From positions 550,451 to 614,450 of the forward strand of contig LN890280.1 of NCBI GenBank assembly GCA_900065925.1: 64,000 bases of DNA, in the 5' to 3' direction. The position numbers and the translations under genes were made by a program. Origin of the DNA: Nitrosotalea devaniterrae. Lineage in GTDB: Archaea > Thermoproteota > Nitrososphaeria > Nitrososphaerales > Nitrosopumilaceae. This document shows positions 52,937 through 61,916 of the stretch, one piece after another. The notes beneath the pieces are model-generated. The model saw only the letters and a program-made list of their open reading frames with translations. It made no database searches and had not been told where the DNA came from. The stretch's first letter is position 1. Every line of letters begins with the position of its first letter.

Positions 52937-53656
52937 CTATGCTGCTGGTACTGCATCTGGTTTGACCCTCTTCCACATCCATCCTAGTATGACCCCATTT
53001 GCAATCCAATATGCTGTCATAGTTGCAGCGGATATTATCCGGAATCCGTTTACAAGATCCATCGAAGTTCCTATGGGATCTGGATTTGGTGGCATTATGA
53101 CAAACATAATTCCCATAAATCCTGCATAACCTACAAAGGCAAGAAACTTTCGGTTCTTCATCTTTTTGTAAAGAAATGCAAAACCCACTGCGCCAAACCC
53201 TGACAGTGCAACAAATAATGCATATGTTGAAGCACGAAATGCTATGGTGTCAGGTTCTCCAACTGTTGGTGGGTTTGCAGGATATTTCAAAAATGGTATG
53301 AAATACAATACTGCCCACATTATGCTGGCAAGTATGAGAGCTTTTTTGATGTCATTATCACTTGGAAGTGATTTGCGTGAATATGCAAATACTAGACCAA
53401 ATAATGCACCTGTGGATGCACCAAGCATTGCACCTGCAACTATTGAACCCTGTTTTTGCCATATTCTATAATCTGTAAACTGTTGCCAAAACTGCGGTGT
53501 GTCTTTTGCTTGTCCCTCTGCAAACAAGCGTTGGTTTTCAATTCCTATTGCATTGTCAAGATATGGTTCAACTAGTATGATATTGAGCATGCCGTGAACA
53601 ATTCCTGCTAGAATGCCTGCTGATATTACAATGACTAGAAAAGAAATGGTTTTCAT
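52937..53656 (-). CDS. CbtA-like membrane protein (cobalt transport family)
   Basis: The 239-residue protein has about six helices. Early motif AGILAGIVHGMLNIILVEPY and the internal KQGSIVAGAMLGASTGALFG fit CbtA, a predicted cobalt transporter subunit linked to B12 synthesis. No CbtB partner (about 60 aa with a His-rich end) was found next to it. The start codon is ATG at 53656. Ammonia-oxidising archaea need B12, which makes cobalt uptake plausible; activity is not shown. Confidence 0.7.
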   Translation of the reverse strand: MKTISFLVIVISAGILAGIVHGMLNIILVEPYLDNAIGIENQRLFAEGQAKDTPQFWQQFTDYRIWQKQGSIVAGAMLGASTGALFGLVFAYSRKSLPSDNDIKKALILASIMWAVLYFIPFLKYPANPPTVGEPDTIAFRASTYALFVALSGFGAVGFAFLYKKMKNRKFLAFVGYAGFMGIMFVIMPPNPDPIGTSMDLVNGFRIISAATMTAYWIANGVILGWMWKRVKPDAVPAA

Positions 53657-53962
53657 GTTTTTCTCAAACCCCAGTCTGAGTGATTTGTATTTAAATCGTT
53701 GGAGGGGTTATCAAACTAAAATTATTTTATTTTTCAAAATTTATGATGTTCTTTATTGTAAACAAAATTATTTCATTAAATTATTTGTAAAACCCAAATT
53801 GTGAAATCTATAATTAAATTTGCTCAGAACTGTATTTTGAATCCTGGTAAGATCATTATGGATTTTATTTCAAATGCATTCTACATTGTTGGAATCAGAA
53901 TATGTTTTCAACAATTGTGTCAGTTGGGCAGATTAAATATATGCCCTGATTAGGCAAGCCTA
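53657..53962 (+). other. 306-nt A/T-rich gap
   Basis: No supported ORF. It holds the CbtA promoter on the left (TTTAAATCG-like box, minus strand, about 53688) and the promoter plus operator of the pentapeptide gene on the right (TTAAATATA at 53934-53942 and palindrome at 53949-53964). Confidence 0.5.
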
Positions 53963-53964
53963 AT
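53949..53964 (+). promoter_or_regulatory. DtxR/MntR-like box, ATTAGGC-AA-GCCTAAT
   Basis: Perfect 7-bp arms around AA, overlapping the ATG at 53963 and just behind the TTAAATATA box. It resembles metal-responsive DtxR-family boxes (TTAGGxxAGCCTAA). A metal-bound repressor would occlude transcription start. Confidence 0.55.
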
Positions 53965-54685
53965 GAAATCAAAAATAAAATTGCTCATGATATTTGTTGC
54001 AATTTTAATATCATTAGTTCCGACAACACAGATCTTTGCTCAAGGATCTGAAGGTATTACAACTCGCGACACATTTGTAAATTCCAAAAAGTGTTTTGCA
54101 AACCCCTCTCCAAATGTTGACTGGAGTAGTTGTAATGCATCTAGTATTGGTATATTTTTTAAGAACCTGTCTGGGGCAAATCTTTCAAAAGTGGTTGCCA
54201 AAAATAGCAAATTTTATGCTGTAAATCTCTCGGGTGCTAATCTGAAAAATGCGGTACTCATCAATGGAGATTTTGCATATGCTAATCTATCTGGTGCAGA
54301 CCTTAGAGGGGCTGATTTGAGCTATGTTGATTTCTATCACACCAATCTTGCTGGTGCGGATTTGCGTGGTGCAAATACTGTTGGCACTAGATTCCCGGGT
54401 GTAGATTTTAGTAATGCTAAACTAACCGGTTTGAATCTCTCTCATACCAACATCATAGGTGCAACCATGTCTAATGCAGATCTCCAAAATACTATACTTA
54501 CAAGTGTAGACATGAGGAATGCAAATTTTGCCGGTGCAAATCTTGGTAACGCGAATTTGTCAAATTCTGATATAACTGGAGGAAGTTTTGCAGACGCTGA
54601 TCTCACCGGTACAAACGTAGGTGGTCTTGATTATTCTGGAACTGATATGTCTTGTCATGGAAATCCAGTCTGTCGTGGAGACTGA
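53963..54685 (+). CDS. Secreted pentapeptide-repeat protein
   Basis: The 240-residue protein has a signal peptide to about 27 and then runs of A(D/N)LXX-type pentapeptides (about 70-225): ANLSGADLRGADLSYV, ANLGNANLSNSDI. This makes a right-handed quadrilateral beta-helix. A Cys pair (near residues 43 and 57) precedes it and another (CHGNPVC) ends it. Outside location distinguishes it from gyrase-protecting Qnr types. It lies behind a possible metal box and upstream of the multicopper oxidase, 95 nt away. It might bind a surface metal or protein; function unknown. Confidence 0.75.
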   Translation: MKSKIKLLMIFVAILISLVPTTQIFAQGSEGITTRDTFVNSKKCFANPSPNVDWSSCNASSIGIFFKNLSGANLSKVVAKNSKFYAVNLSGANLKNAVLINGDFAYANLSGADLRGADLSYVDFYHTNLAGADLRGANTVGTRFPGVDFSNAKLTGLNLSHTNIIGATMSNADLQNTILTSVDMRNANFAGANLGNANLSNSDITGGSFADADLTGTNVGGLDYSGTDMSCHGNPVCRGD

Positions 54686-54779
54686 TATTCCACGATTGAC
54701 TATTTCCAACTTTTATTGCTTGACGCGATATCTGGATTTGTTACAGATCTTATTGTAACACTTGGAGGCGCGTAAAATC

Positions 54780-55970
54780 ATGAATCTTGTTAAAATTGCT
54801 CTAGTTGTACTTGCAATATCCTTTGCAACATTTGTTTCTCTGGTGGGGTATCAATCAATATCTGGTAGTAATCACAATCATGGTGACTTTTATTCAAGTG
54901 ATAATGTTGCACCTGCTAGCTTTGCTGATGCAAACTATCAAGGGCAAACACGTACCTATTACATTGCAGCAGATGAGGTAAAATGGGATTTTGCCCCGAC
55001 TGGAATAAATCAAATAACTGGCAAACCATTTGATGACACTGCCAATGTTTACATGGAAAATGGCAAAGACAGAATTGGCAAGGTGTCGCTAAAAGCCGTA
55101 TATCGAGAATATACTGATAATACATTTGCTAAACTAACACCAATTTCTGATAAATGGCAACACCTGGGAATTCTAGGACCTGTTATACATGCTGAGGTTG
55201 GCGATACAATAAAAGTTGTCTTCAAAAATAACGCACGTTTTCCATTTAGCATACACCCACATGGTGTTTTCTATCAAAAAGATTCAGAAGGTGCACCATA
55301 TAACGATGGCATACCAGATTCTGAAAAAAAAGGTGATGCAGTACAACCTGGTGAAAACTATACTTATGTTTGGCAGGTTCCGGAACGTGCAGGACCTGGA
55401 CCTCATGATCCTAGCTCTATAGTTTGGATGTATCATTCACATGTTGATGAAGTAAGTGATACATACGCAGGATTGGCAGGACCAATTATTGTAACAAGAC
55501 ACGGGGAGGCAAATCCTGATGGTACACCAAAAGGTGTAGACCAAGAATTTGTAACACTGTTTGCAATATTTAATGAAAACAATAGTCCATATCTTGATTA
55601 CAACATCAAGACATTTGCACAAGATCCGTCCAGTGTAAATGTTGACGATGCTGATTTTCAGGAAAGCAACATGAGACATGCCATAAACGGATACATGTAT
55701 GGAAACCTTCCAGGGCTTGTAATGAAGGCAAATACGCATGTTCGTTGGTATGTTATGGGGATGGGGACAGAGACTGATTTACACACGCCACACTGGCATG
55801 GGGAAACACTTGTCATGGATGGAATGCGTACTGATATGGTGGAATTATTGCCAATGAGCATGAAAGTACTTGACATGTATCCTGATAATGTGGGTACATG
55901 GTTATACCATTGCCATGTTAATGATCATATTTCAGCTGGCATGTTGTCTCTATTCACTGTGCAACCCTGA
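54780..55970 (+). CDS. Ceruloplasmin-like two-domain multicopper oxidase
   Basis: The start at 54780 (ATG) has GGAGG 11 nt upstream and gives 396 residues; a TTG at 54762 is rejected. After an N-terminal anchor (about 5-25) all four copper-binding segments are complete: HPH (159-161), HSH (219-221), HTPHWH (335-340), and HCH-x3-H-x4-M (377-388). This is a full type 1/2/3 set. SIHPHGVFYQKDSEGAPYND and WMYHSHVDE resemble ceruloplasmin/hephaestin ferroxidases more than laccases. Likely oxidises Fe(II), Cu(I) or another donor outside the cell. Nitrite-reductase-like use is possible but not supported by the sequence alone. Confidence 0.85.
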   Translation: MNLVKIALVVLAISFATFVSLVGYQSISGSNHNHGDFYSSDNVAPASFADANYQGQTRTYYIAADEVKWDFAPTGINQITGKPFDDTANVYMENGKDRIGKVSLKAVYREYTDNTFAKLTPISDKWQHLGILGPVIHAEVGDTIKVVFKNNARFPFSIHPHGVFYQKDSEGAPYNDGIPDSEKKGDAVQPGENYTYVWQVPERAGPGPHDPSSIVWMYHSHVDEVSDTYAGLAGPIIVTRHGEANPDGTPKGVDQEFVTLFAIFNENNSPYLDYNIKTFAQDPSSVNVDDADFQESNMRHAINGYMYGNLPGLVMKANTHVRWYVMGMGTETDLHTPHWHGETLVMDGMRTDMVELLPMSMKVLDMYPDNVGTWLYHCHVNDHISAGMLSLFTVQP

Positions 55971-55983
55971 CAAAATATGATTT

Positions 55984-56271
55984 TTAATATCGTATCCTTA
56001 TTGCCTGCACTGTCTCTGTAAATCGTTGTAATTCTCCATAAAACTGCATTCCCTTTTCAGTGGTGATAAAAAAATTGCTTTTCTTGTCAGCTCTTAACTC
56101 CATCAGTCCAAAATCTATTAATTTTTGGCACTTGTCTGTTGCAGTATAGTGTGATAGGTTTGCTCTTCTTGCAATAGTTGTAATTATTGTTCCTTGTCTA
56201 CCATAATCCATCGCAACTTGCAATATGTCAGAAATCATTCCAAGTTCTGACCTGTATGGCTGCTTTGACAT
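55984..56271 (-). CDS. Small winged-helix regulator (HTH_45 type)
   Basis: The 95-residue protein has a winged helix: LGMISDILQVAMDYGRQGTI, ITTIARRANLSHYTATDKCQ as recognition helix, and FFITTEKGMQFYGEL in the wing. It fits the archaeal one-domain regulators common in this phylum. Its position, converging on the multicopper oxidase 13 nt away, suggests but does not prove a link. It has one Cys in the recognition region, which could sense redox or metal. Confidence 0.75.
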   Translation of the reverse strand: MSKQPYRSELGMISDILQVAMDYGRQGTIITTIARRANLSHYTATDKCQKLIDFGLMELRADKKSNFFITTEKGMQFYGELQRFTETVQAIRIRY

Positions 56272-56392
56272 ACTCTCAAATGCATATATGCTTAATAAAA
56301 AATTGCGACACTTTGTTCCTTAACAATGTTAACTGAGATTTGCGCGCAAGAAATGTGAATCACACTAAATTTAAAATACTTGAATGTGTTCA

Positions 56393-56402
56393 TCACATGT
56401 GA
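56393..56402 (+). promoter_or_regulatory. Palindrome TCACATGTGA in a 250-nt intergenic gap
   Basis: A perfect 10-bp palindrome between a TTTAAAATA box (about 56370-56378) and an ATG at 56405 opening a 21-codon frame. It could be an operator or a start-region site. No real gene is claimed from it. Confidence 0.3.
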
Positions 56403-56522
56403 ATATGGTAGACATCATATCAATACTAGGTAATGTCATAGCTCTGTGTACCGGAACTATACACCCATAAATTTTTGGTTACCTGTAATATTTTGATAGA
56501 AATTGAATTTTTGACTATGTTT

Positions 56523-57245
56523 CTATGGGGCAGTATAATTGGCAAACGTGTTTGCCACAAATGTATTTAATGTTTCATTTTCCATGTTGGCAGCACTCAT
56601 GTAGATATTTTCTGGATATAGTCTGTATGTGTCATTGCTCTGTATTACTGAGACCATTGGTATGACTGTCTGGTCATCTTTGAAATCTTCTGGTGCCATG
56701 TTATACAAGTCACATGTCTTCAAAAATCTCATGTACTTGTCAGAAAAATCAACAAAACAAGTTGTCTCCAAATTCCACTGGACAACTTTTCCAAGAAACA
56801 CTGTGTAATTTCCAGCCTGTATTGGCAGACCTGTTATTGTTTTTGTCACTACGGATGCAGTTTGCCTTGGACTAACTGTAAATGTGGAACTTCCAAGACT
56901 CTTTGCATAACCGTCTTTTGTTGCAGTTACATCCACTTCGTATATTCCATGAGTTGAGGGCATGGCAGATTCATATCTGAAATTGCCCCTGTCATCACTA
57001 GTTGTAGTAACTATGACAGTTCCAAACATTATGAGCACATCTGCGTTTGCAATTGGCTTGTAGGCTTGATCTGATACAGTTCCTATTATGACTGGAAAAT
57101 CACCTTCTGTTATTGGATCTTTTTCTGCCTTGACTGATACTAACATATTGCTTACAAGTGCAGACTCTGAAACTTGGATGCTTGACATTACAACTGTAAT
57201 ACCTATCAATAAAGCACAGACTGTGAAAATGATGTGTTTGTTCAA
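56523..57245 (-). CDS. Secreted protein with carboxypeptidase-regulatory-like domain
   Basis: The 240-residue protein has a signal peptide to about 29, then an Ig/CarboxypepD_reg-like domain (about 35-125): AYKPIANADVLIMFGTVIVT and YEVDVTATKDGYAKS. A C-terminal domain (about 140-240) has Cys161 and Cys172. Its start is TTG. It lies just 3' of (that is, downstream on its strand after) the PQQ-type dehydrogenase region. Probably an extracellular binding protein. Confidence 0.65.
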   Translation of the reverse strand: MNKHIIFTVCALLIGITVVMSSIQVSESALVSNMLVSVKAEKDPITEGDFPVIIGTVSDQAYKPIANADVLIMFGTVIVTTTSDDRGNFRYESAMPSTHGIYEVDVTATKDGYAKSLGSSTFTVSPRQTASVVTKTITGLPIQAGNYTVFLGKVVQWNLETTCFVDFSDKYMRFLKTCDLYNMAPEDFKDDQTVIPMVSVIQSNDTYRLYPENIYMSAANMENETLNTFVANTFANYTAP

Positions 57246-57349
57246 CTCTTGGTGCTTTATTTTTTAATTGTTATTTGGTAAAACCTAATTTTTTTCTCCA
57301 ACAGCTCAAGTAATTGTTAACTAGATTTTTTTGAATGTTTATAAATTTT

Positions 57350-58591
57350 TCAAATATTTATTTTTTTTCTAGATTTTTTTCTATATGCTACATATATTGA
57401 TATGATAGCTATTGGAATTACTGCGGATAACATGTATAATGTATATGGACTAGTGTTTTCCACACCTACCGTCCATGATTGTGGAACTATCCGGTAAATT
57501 GTTCCATCTGATAGAGAAGTTACATACAACAACCCATCTGGTCCTGTCACCACATCACTGATGCATCCAAAATCTGTCGCAAATACTATTTCACTCATTG
57601 AATCCCCGATGTTTACTTCGTTATCTTGGAGTTGTGGACTGTTGAATACAAAACCGTCTCTGTTTTGATTTAACTGGAATCTGTACAGGTTACCATTATT
57701 ACAGTCTCCAACAAATACACTGTCCTTGTATTTTCCAAATCCTTGTGGTGGTGCAAAAGCAATGCCTGTAGGTGCAACTGTTTTGTACCATGAAAATTGT
57801 GGATCATGGTATGTATATCCTGGAAATCCTGGAAGTTGTGCAAGTTGAGTTTTATTTGCTGGTCCTGATATTACATCCCATCCACTGTTAAAGTTTGGAG
57901 GTACCATGTTGACCTCATCTCCAAAGTCTGGACCGTTCTCTGTATCCCACAGGGTTCCTGTGACTGGATCAACTGTTAATCCAAAACTATTTCGTATTCC
58001 CATGGCATAGTATGGACCTGGCGGGGCAATCCTGAAAATCACTGATGTGTTATTGAAATCTCCTGTTGGATGGTTTTGCAGTTTGCCAAATCTACCTGCA
58101 TCTCCTACGACCAAATACACTGCACCATTCTTGTCTGTGGTCATGGCACCACCATTGTGGTATGTCTGTGTTTCTGGCAAGTCTTTTACAAGTGTCTTGT
58201 TTACTAGCTGTTCTCCATTCCAATCATAACTATAAACGCGTTTTCCAAGTGGGTGACCTCCTAGTGTTGCTGACTCTGTAAAATAGAGGTAAACCTTGGT
58301 GCCAACTGTTGTAATTCCAAGCATTCCTTGCTCTCCCTCGCTTGTGACATTTTCCTGTAGCACTGATTTACTTTGTAAAACCCCATCCCTGAATAAATGG
58401 ACCTGCCCCGAAGATTTTGATAAAACAAGTATATCTTTTCCCTCAAAGGCCATAGTAGTTGGGCTACAACAAATGCCTGTAACATAATTTTGAATCACAT
58501 ATCCTGTATCATTCATTACTGGTTGCGCATATGATGGCAACACGGCAACTCCTGATAATATTAAAACAAAAACCAGCCAGTACTTCAACAT
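57350..58591 (-). CDS. PQQ-dependent sugar dehydrogenase-like surface protein
   Basis: The 413-residue protein has a signal peptide to about 23, then a six-blade propeller of the soluble aldose/glucose-sorbosone dehydrogenase family: QGMLGITTVGTKVYLYFTES, HNGGAMTTDKNGAVYLVVGD with a His near the PQQ site, and DTENGPDFGDEVN. A C-terminal helix (about 382-402) with RKKSRKK anchors it. It may oxidise sugars using PQQ; whether this cell makes PQQ cannot be told here. The tail marks it as membrane-bound, unlike most family members. Confidence 0.8.
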   Translation of the reverse strand: MLKYWLVFVLILSGVAVLPSYAQPVMNDTGYVIQNYVTGICCSPTTMAFEGKDILVLSKSSGQVHLFRDGVLQSKSVLQENVTSEGEQGMLGITTVGTKVYLYFTESATLGGHPLGKRVYSYDWNGEQLVNKTLVKDLPETQTYHNGGAMTTDKNGAVYLVVGDAGRFGKLQNHPTGDFNNTSVIFRIAPPGPYYAMGIRNSFGLTVDPVTGTLWDTENGPDFGDEVNMVPPNFNSGWDVISGPANKTQLAQLPGFPGYTYHDPQFSWYKTVAPTGIAFAPPQGFGKYKDSVFVGDCNNGNLYRFQLNQNRDGFVFNSPQLQDNEVNIGDSMSEIVFATDFGCISDVVTGPDGLLYVTSLSDGTIYRIVPQSWTVGVENTSPYTLYMLSAVIPIAIISIYVAYRKKSRKKINI

Positions 58592-58690
58592 TTTTTAGTA
58601 AAAAATACCATTTAATAAATACACATCAAAAAAATGATCACACCGTTATCAAAATTATGTATACGTGATTTGTTTCTGTAAATTGTACCT

Positions 58691-59812
58691 TTACTGACTA
58701 TATGGTCTTTCTTGTAATGTCAAGGTTACTTCCATGGTCTTATTATCCCGAACTATCTGCATGACCATTTTGTCTCCAGCTGATTTGTAATCTTGTAAGT
58801 AATTTAACAAGTCCTCTAGTTTTGTAACTGGGTTCTTGTCAACTGATGTTATAATGTCGCCACCAAATTTGTACTTGACACCGTCGATTGTCTTTGTCTT
58901 GTTTGATGCATGCAACCCTGCCTTGGAAGCTGGACTGTCTGAGACTATATTCTCAACAAGAAACCCTGAATGTACTGGGAGGCCTAGGCTGTCTGATAGG
59001 TCTGGGTCAACTGATATTCCTGATACTCCAAGCCATGGATGTTTGTAGTGTCCTGTCTGTATCAAGTCTGGAACAATTCTTTTCATGGTACTTGATGGGA
59101 TTGCAAAACCTACTCCTGAAAATTCTCCTGTCTCAGTTTGAATTGCGGTGTTGATTCCAATGACTTCACCATGTGTATCCAAAAGAGGACCCCCGGAATT
59201 TCCTGGATTTATTGCAGCATCTGTCTGGATTACATTTGGAATTGAAAACGACTCTATATTTGGAGGATTTAAAATTCTGCCTAGTTGGCTAACTATGCCA
59301 GATGTTAATGATCCAGTTAAACCAAATGGACTACCAATTGCTATTACTTCATCTCCTATGCGAAGTTTTGATGAATCTCCTAGTGGTAATGGGTGTAATG
59401 TTTGTGGGTCTGCATCTACCTTGATTACTGCCAAATCTGCAAATCTGTCAGTGCCACTAACTTTGGCTGGATATGATTCACCGTCATGAAATACAACTCT
59501 AATTTTTTGATAGTCTTCTACAACGTGATTGCTTGTGATGATGTGTCCACTAAGATCGTATACGATGCCTGAACCTATTGCCCTGTCAGATGAGTTGTCT
59601 CCTGTCTTACGGACTATTATCTGAACAACGCCGTCTTGGGATTTGGCAAAAAGATCTGCCAAACTTAATTGAGATCCTGGACTTGACTGGACAATATTTC
59701 CTAGTGTAGAAGTTTGATGATCTGTTTTCTGTTGTTCAAATACAAATGCAAATACTAGAACCAATACAATAATTCCATATGCTCCACCCAAAATTGCTGT
59801 AGTCTTGTCCAA
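58691..59812 (-). CDS. HtrA/DegP-like serine protease with PDZ domain
   Basis: The 373-residue protein has an N-terminal anchor (about 8-26) and trypsin-like protease with catalytic His96 (TSNHVVED), Asp126 (DLAVIKVD) and Ser206 (GNSGGPL). The PDZ domain covers about 270-365 (LVENIVSDSPASKAG). All three catalytic residues are present. It degrades or refolds damaged envelope proteins, which fits the number of secreted proteins in this genome. TTG start, MDKTTAILG. Confidence 0.9.
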   Translation of the reverse strand: MDKTTAILGGAYGIIVLVLVFAFVFEQQKTDHQTSTLGNIVQSSPGSQLSLADLFAKSQDGVVQIIVRKTGDNSSDRAIGSGIVYDLSGHIITSNHVVEDYQKIRVVFHDGESYPAKVSGTDRFADLAVIKVDADPQTLHPLPLGDSSKLRIGDEVIAIGSPFGLTGSLTSGIVSQLGRILNPPNIESFSIPNVIQTDAAINPGNSGGPLLDTHGEVIGINTAIQTETGEFSGVGFAIPSSTMKRIVPDLIQTGHYKHPWLGVSGISVDPDLSDSLGLPVHSGFLVENIVSDSPASKAGLHASNKTKTIDGVKYKFGGDIITSVDKNPVTKLEDLLNYLQDYKSAGDKMVMQIVRDNKTMEVTLTLQERPYSQ

Positions 59813-59849
59813 GAATCTGAACTATCATAGATTACTGTATAATCCTTGC

Positions 59850-61058
59850 TCACAAGCTAATTGCATTTTGCTTGGTATCTGATATTGAATATGTTCTTCC
59901 TCTCCAAGTCACCGCATTGCTTTTCTTTGCATGCAGGATCCCACTTGCAAATCCTGATACGATAACCGTGCTACCAAGTGGCGCAAATAATACATGTCGA
60001 AACCCAAGACTTAGTCCCTTTTTTGCATCTATTGCACTGCCAAGGTAAAACATCCCTGATGCAAATAGTGATGCTCCAAGCAGGATTACAAATGATGTGG
60101 ACATGTTTACAAAAGATATCGAGTAGATGATAATTGGAAATGGCATAAATAACAAGAACAATACTGCAAAAAATATTCCCACTGCCATCTTGCTTGACTG
60201 GATGTATAATGGAATCATTAGTCTCTTGAGAGCGTGCCATAAAGTGGTCAGGTCTCTTGCCCATACTGCCTCTACTAGATGCTCGCCGCGTACCATCTTT
60301 AGCTTGAATCCTTGCTCCTTTACTTTTTTGCCAAGCGCACCGTCTTCGACAATCTCGCTTTTTACACTTTCATGTGTTCCTACTGCCTCGTACGTTTTTC
60401 TCTTTATGATAAAAAAACTTCCAAAAAAGTAACCTGTTTTTTTAGACGGATCATTTACCCTAAGGGCTGAAAATCTTGTATGCAAAAATGTCGACAAGAC
60501 AGGTAATGTTATTTTTGTCCACCAATCAAGGCAGAGCATCTTTGGAATGACTGTGAGGGAGTCAAGTTCTTCGCTTAAGAGGTGGTCTACTGACAGAGAG
60601 ATTGTTTTTCTTGTGTGAGTTGTATCTGCATCAGTGAAAAGCAGCAATTCACCAGATGATCTCTTGAAACCCTCTATGCATGCCCAGTTTTTTCCAATCC
60701 ATTTTTCTGGCTTGGGTCCTGCCGTAACATGAATTACCTTGGAGTTTTTTTTAGCAATTTTTTTTATTATTTCGCCGGTGTTGTCATCTGACATGTCATC
60801 AATTGCTATTATCTCATAATTTTTGTAATCCTGTTCTAAAAGAGAGTTGATGCATTTTTCAATAAACATCTCTTCATTTCTTGCAGGCAAGATGATTGAT
60901 ACTTTTGGTGTATGGTGAGGTCTTGAGTTGTATTTGTCAAGAAACGGCGAGTCTCGAAATGTGATCCACATTGATTTTACCAAAAACATCCATGCTACAG
61001 AAACACTCAGCATAATAGCTGCAAGAAAATAATTTATGGCATCTAATATAATGTACAT
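59850..61058 (-). CDS. Membrane glycosyltransferase, family 2
   Basis: The 402-residue protein has an N-terminal helix, a GT2 domain (VSIILPARNEEMFIEKCINS, IAIDDMSDDNTGEII, LLFTDADTT with the DxD metal site, KEQGFKLKMVRGE) and three or four C-terminal helices. It resembles CruC/HopI-like enzymes that add sugar to lipid or carotenoid carriers. It starts 1 nt after the SRPBCC gene, so the two are co-transcribed. Acceptor unknown. Confidence 0.85.
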   Translation of the reverse strand: MYIILDAINYFLAAIMLSVSVAWMFLVKSMWITFRDSPFLDKYNSRPHHTPKVSIILPARNEEMFIEKCINSLLEQDYKNYEIIAIDDMSDDNTGEIIKKIAKKNSKVIHVTAGPKPEKWIGKNWACIEGFKRSSGELLLFTDADTTHTRKTISLSVDHLLSEELDSLTVIPKMLCLDWWTKITLPVLSTFLHTRFSALRVNDPSKKTGYFFGSFFIIKRKTYEAVGTHESVKSEIVEDGALGKKVKEQGFKLKMVRGEHLVEAVWARDLTTLWHALKRLMIPLYIQSSKMAVGIFFAVLFLLFMPFPIIIYSISFVNMSTSFVILLGASLFASGMFYLGSAIDAKKGLSLGFRHVLFAPLGSTVIVSGFASGILHAKKSNAVTWRGRTYSISDTKQNAISL

Positions 61059-61059
61059 C

Positions 61060-61476
61060 TTAACTCTGGGCTTCTTGTTTTATGCTTTCAAGGGCTTGCT
61101 CTGTGCCACTCTGGATGTGTTTTTTTATCATGCCTGTAAACATTCCCATCATGCCTGTTAGTTTCATGTCCCAGAGTACATCTAGTCTTGTCTTGTTATC
61201 TTGCTCTGAAAGTGAGAGTGTCTTTGTTCCCTCAATTACTCCCTTTGTGAATTGGATCTGAATCTTTTCTTTTGGATACATGGTTACTGTTTGCATACAT
61301 TTTGAATCTTTGAAAGCTATTGTGACTTCACGTGTTATGGTGTTTCCATCCTTTGAGATATTTTTAACCTCTTTTGTTCCCCTCCAGAACTTTGGTTCTG
61401 AATCAAGATCAGATATTATGTTCCAAACTTTATCGATAGGCGCATTAATTTGCACAGAAGCTTGGATCTGGACCAT
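61060..61476 (-). CDS. SRPBCC / START-like lipid-binding protein
   Basis: The 138-residue protein has an SRPBCC fold: QIQASVQINAPIDKVWNIIS, central strands with WRGTKEVKNISKDGNTITRE, and a C-terminal MIKKHIQSGTEQALESIK helix over a hydrophobic cavity. Such proteins bind or process hydrophobic ligands. It directly precedes the GT2 gene (1 nt gap), so it may carry the hydrophobic substrate of that enzyme. Confidence 0.8.
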   Translation of the reverse strand: MVQIQASVQINAPIDKVWNIISDLDSEPKFWRGTKEVKNISKDGNTITREVTIAFKDSKCMQTVTMYPKEKIQIQFTKGVIEGTKTLSLSEQDNKTRLDVLWDMKLTGMMGMFTGMIKKHIQSGTEQALESIKQEAQS

Positions 61477-61578
61477 GTAAAAGATCTTTACCTGTTCATA
61501 TTTATGTTGTAACGCATGTTTGCAAAATGATTATATCATTTCGAAATCAATTTTAATCCTCATGATTCCACACTTGTC

Positions 61579-61905
61579 ATGGACCTGATAACATATGATG
61601 ATTTTGCCAAACTGGATATGCGTGTGGCAAAAATAATATCAGTCGAGGAAATTCCTGGAAAATCAAAAATCATAAAGGGAACGATTGATCTTGGAGATGA
61701 AAAGCGCGATGTCATAATTGGTGGTGCACAATATTACAAACCTGAAGAACTGGTAGGGCGAACAGTAATTGCTCTTGTAAATCTAGAGCCAAGAAAAATT
61801 GCCGGAATAGAATCTGGTGCTATGCTTTTGGCAGCTGACTCTGATGACAAACCGTTTTGGTTGACTGTAACTGAAGATGTCCCACTTGGTACTGGGATAA
61901 AATAA
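61579..61905 (+). CDS. OB-fold tRNA-binding protein (MetRS beta / CsaA-like)
   Basis: The 108-residue protein matches the C-terminal tRNA-binding domain of methionyl-tRNA synthetase and Arc1p/CsaA: FAKLDMRVAKIISVEEIPGK, then GRTVIALVNLEPRKIAGIES and GAMLLAADSDD. Stand-alone copies act as MetRS beta subunit or as chaperone-like proteins in archaea. ATG start at 61579. Confidence 0.85.
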   Translation: MDLITYDDFAKLDMRVAKIISVEEIPGKSKIIKGTIDLGDEKRDVIIGGAQYYKPEELVGRTVIALVNLEPRKIAGIESGAMLLAADSDDKPFWLTVTEDVPLGTGIK

Positions 61906-61916
61906 TTATTCTATAA

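Noticed and set aside
54762-54779. TTG start of the multicopper oxidase
   Set aside because: GGAGG lies at 54764-54768, which would be inside the coding sequence; the ATG at 54780 is properly spaced.
56405-56470. 21-codon frame behind the TCACATGTGA palindrome
   Set aside because: Promoter-like spacing only; the product is too short and featureless to call.
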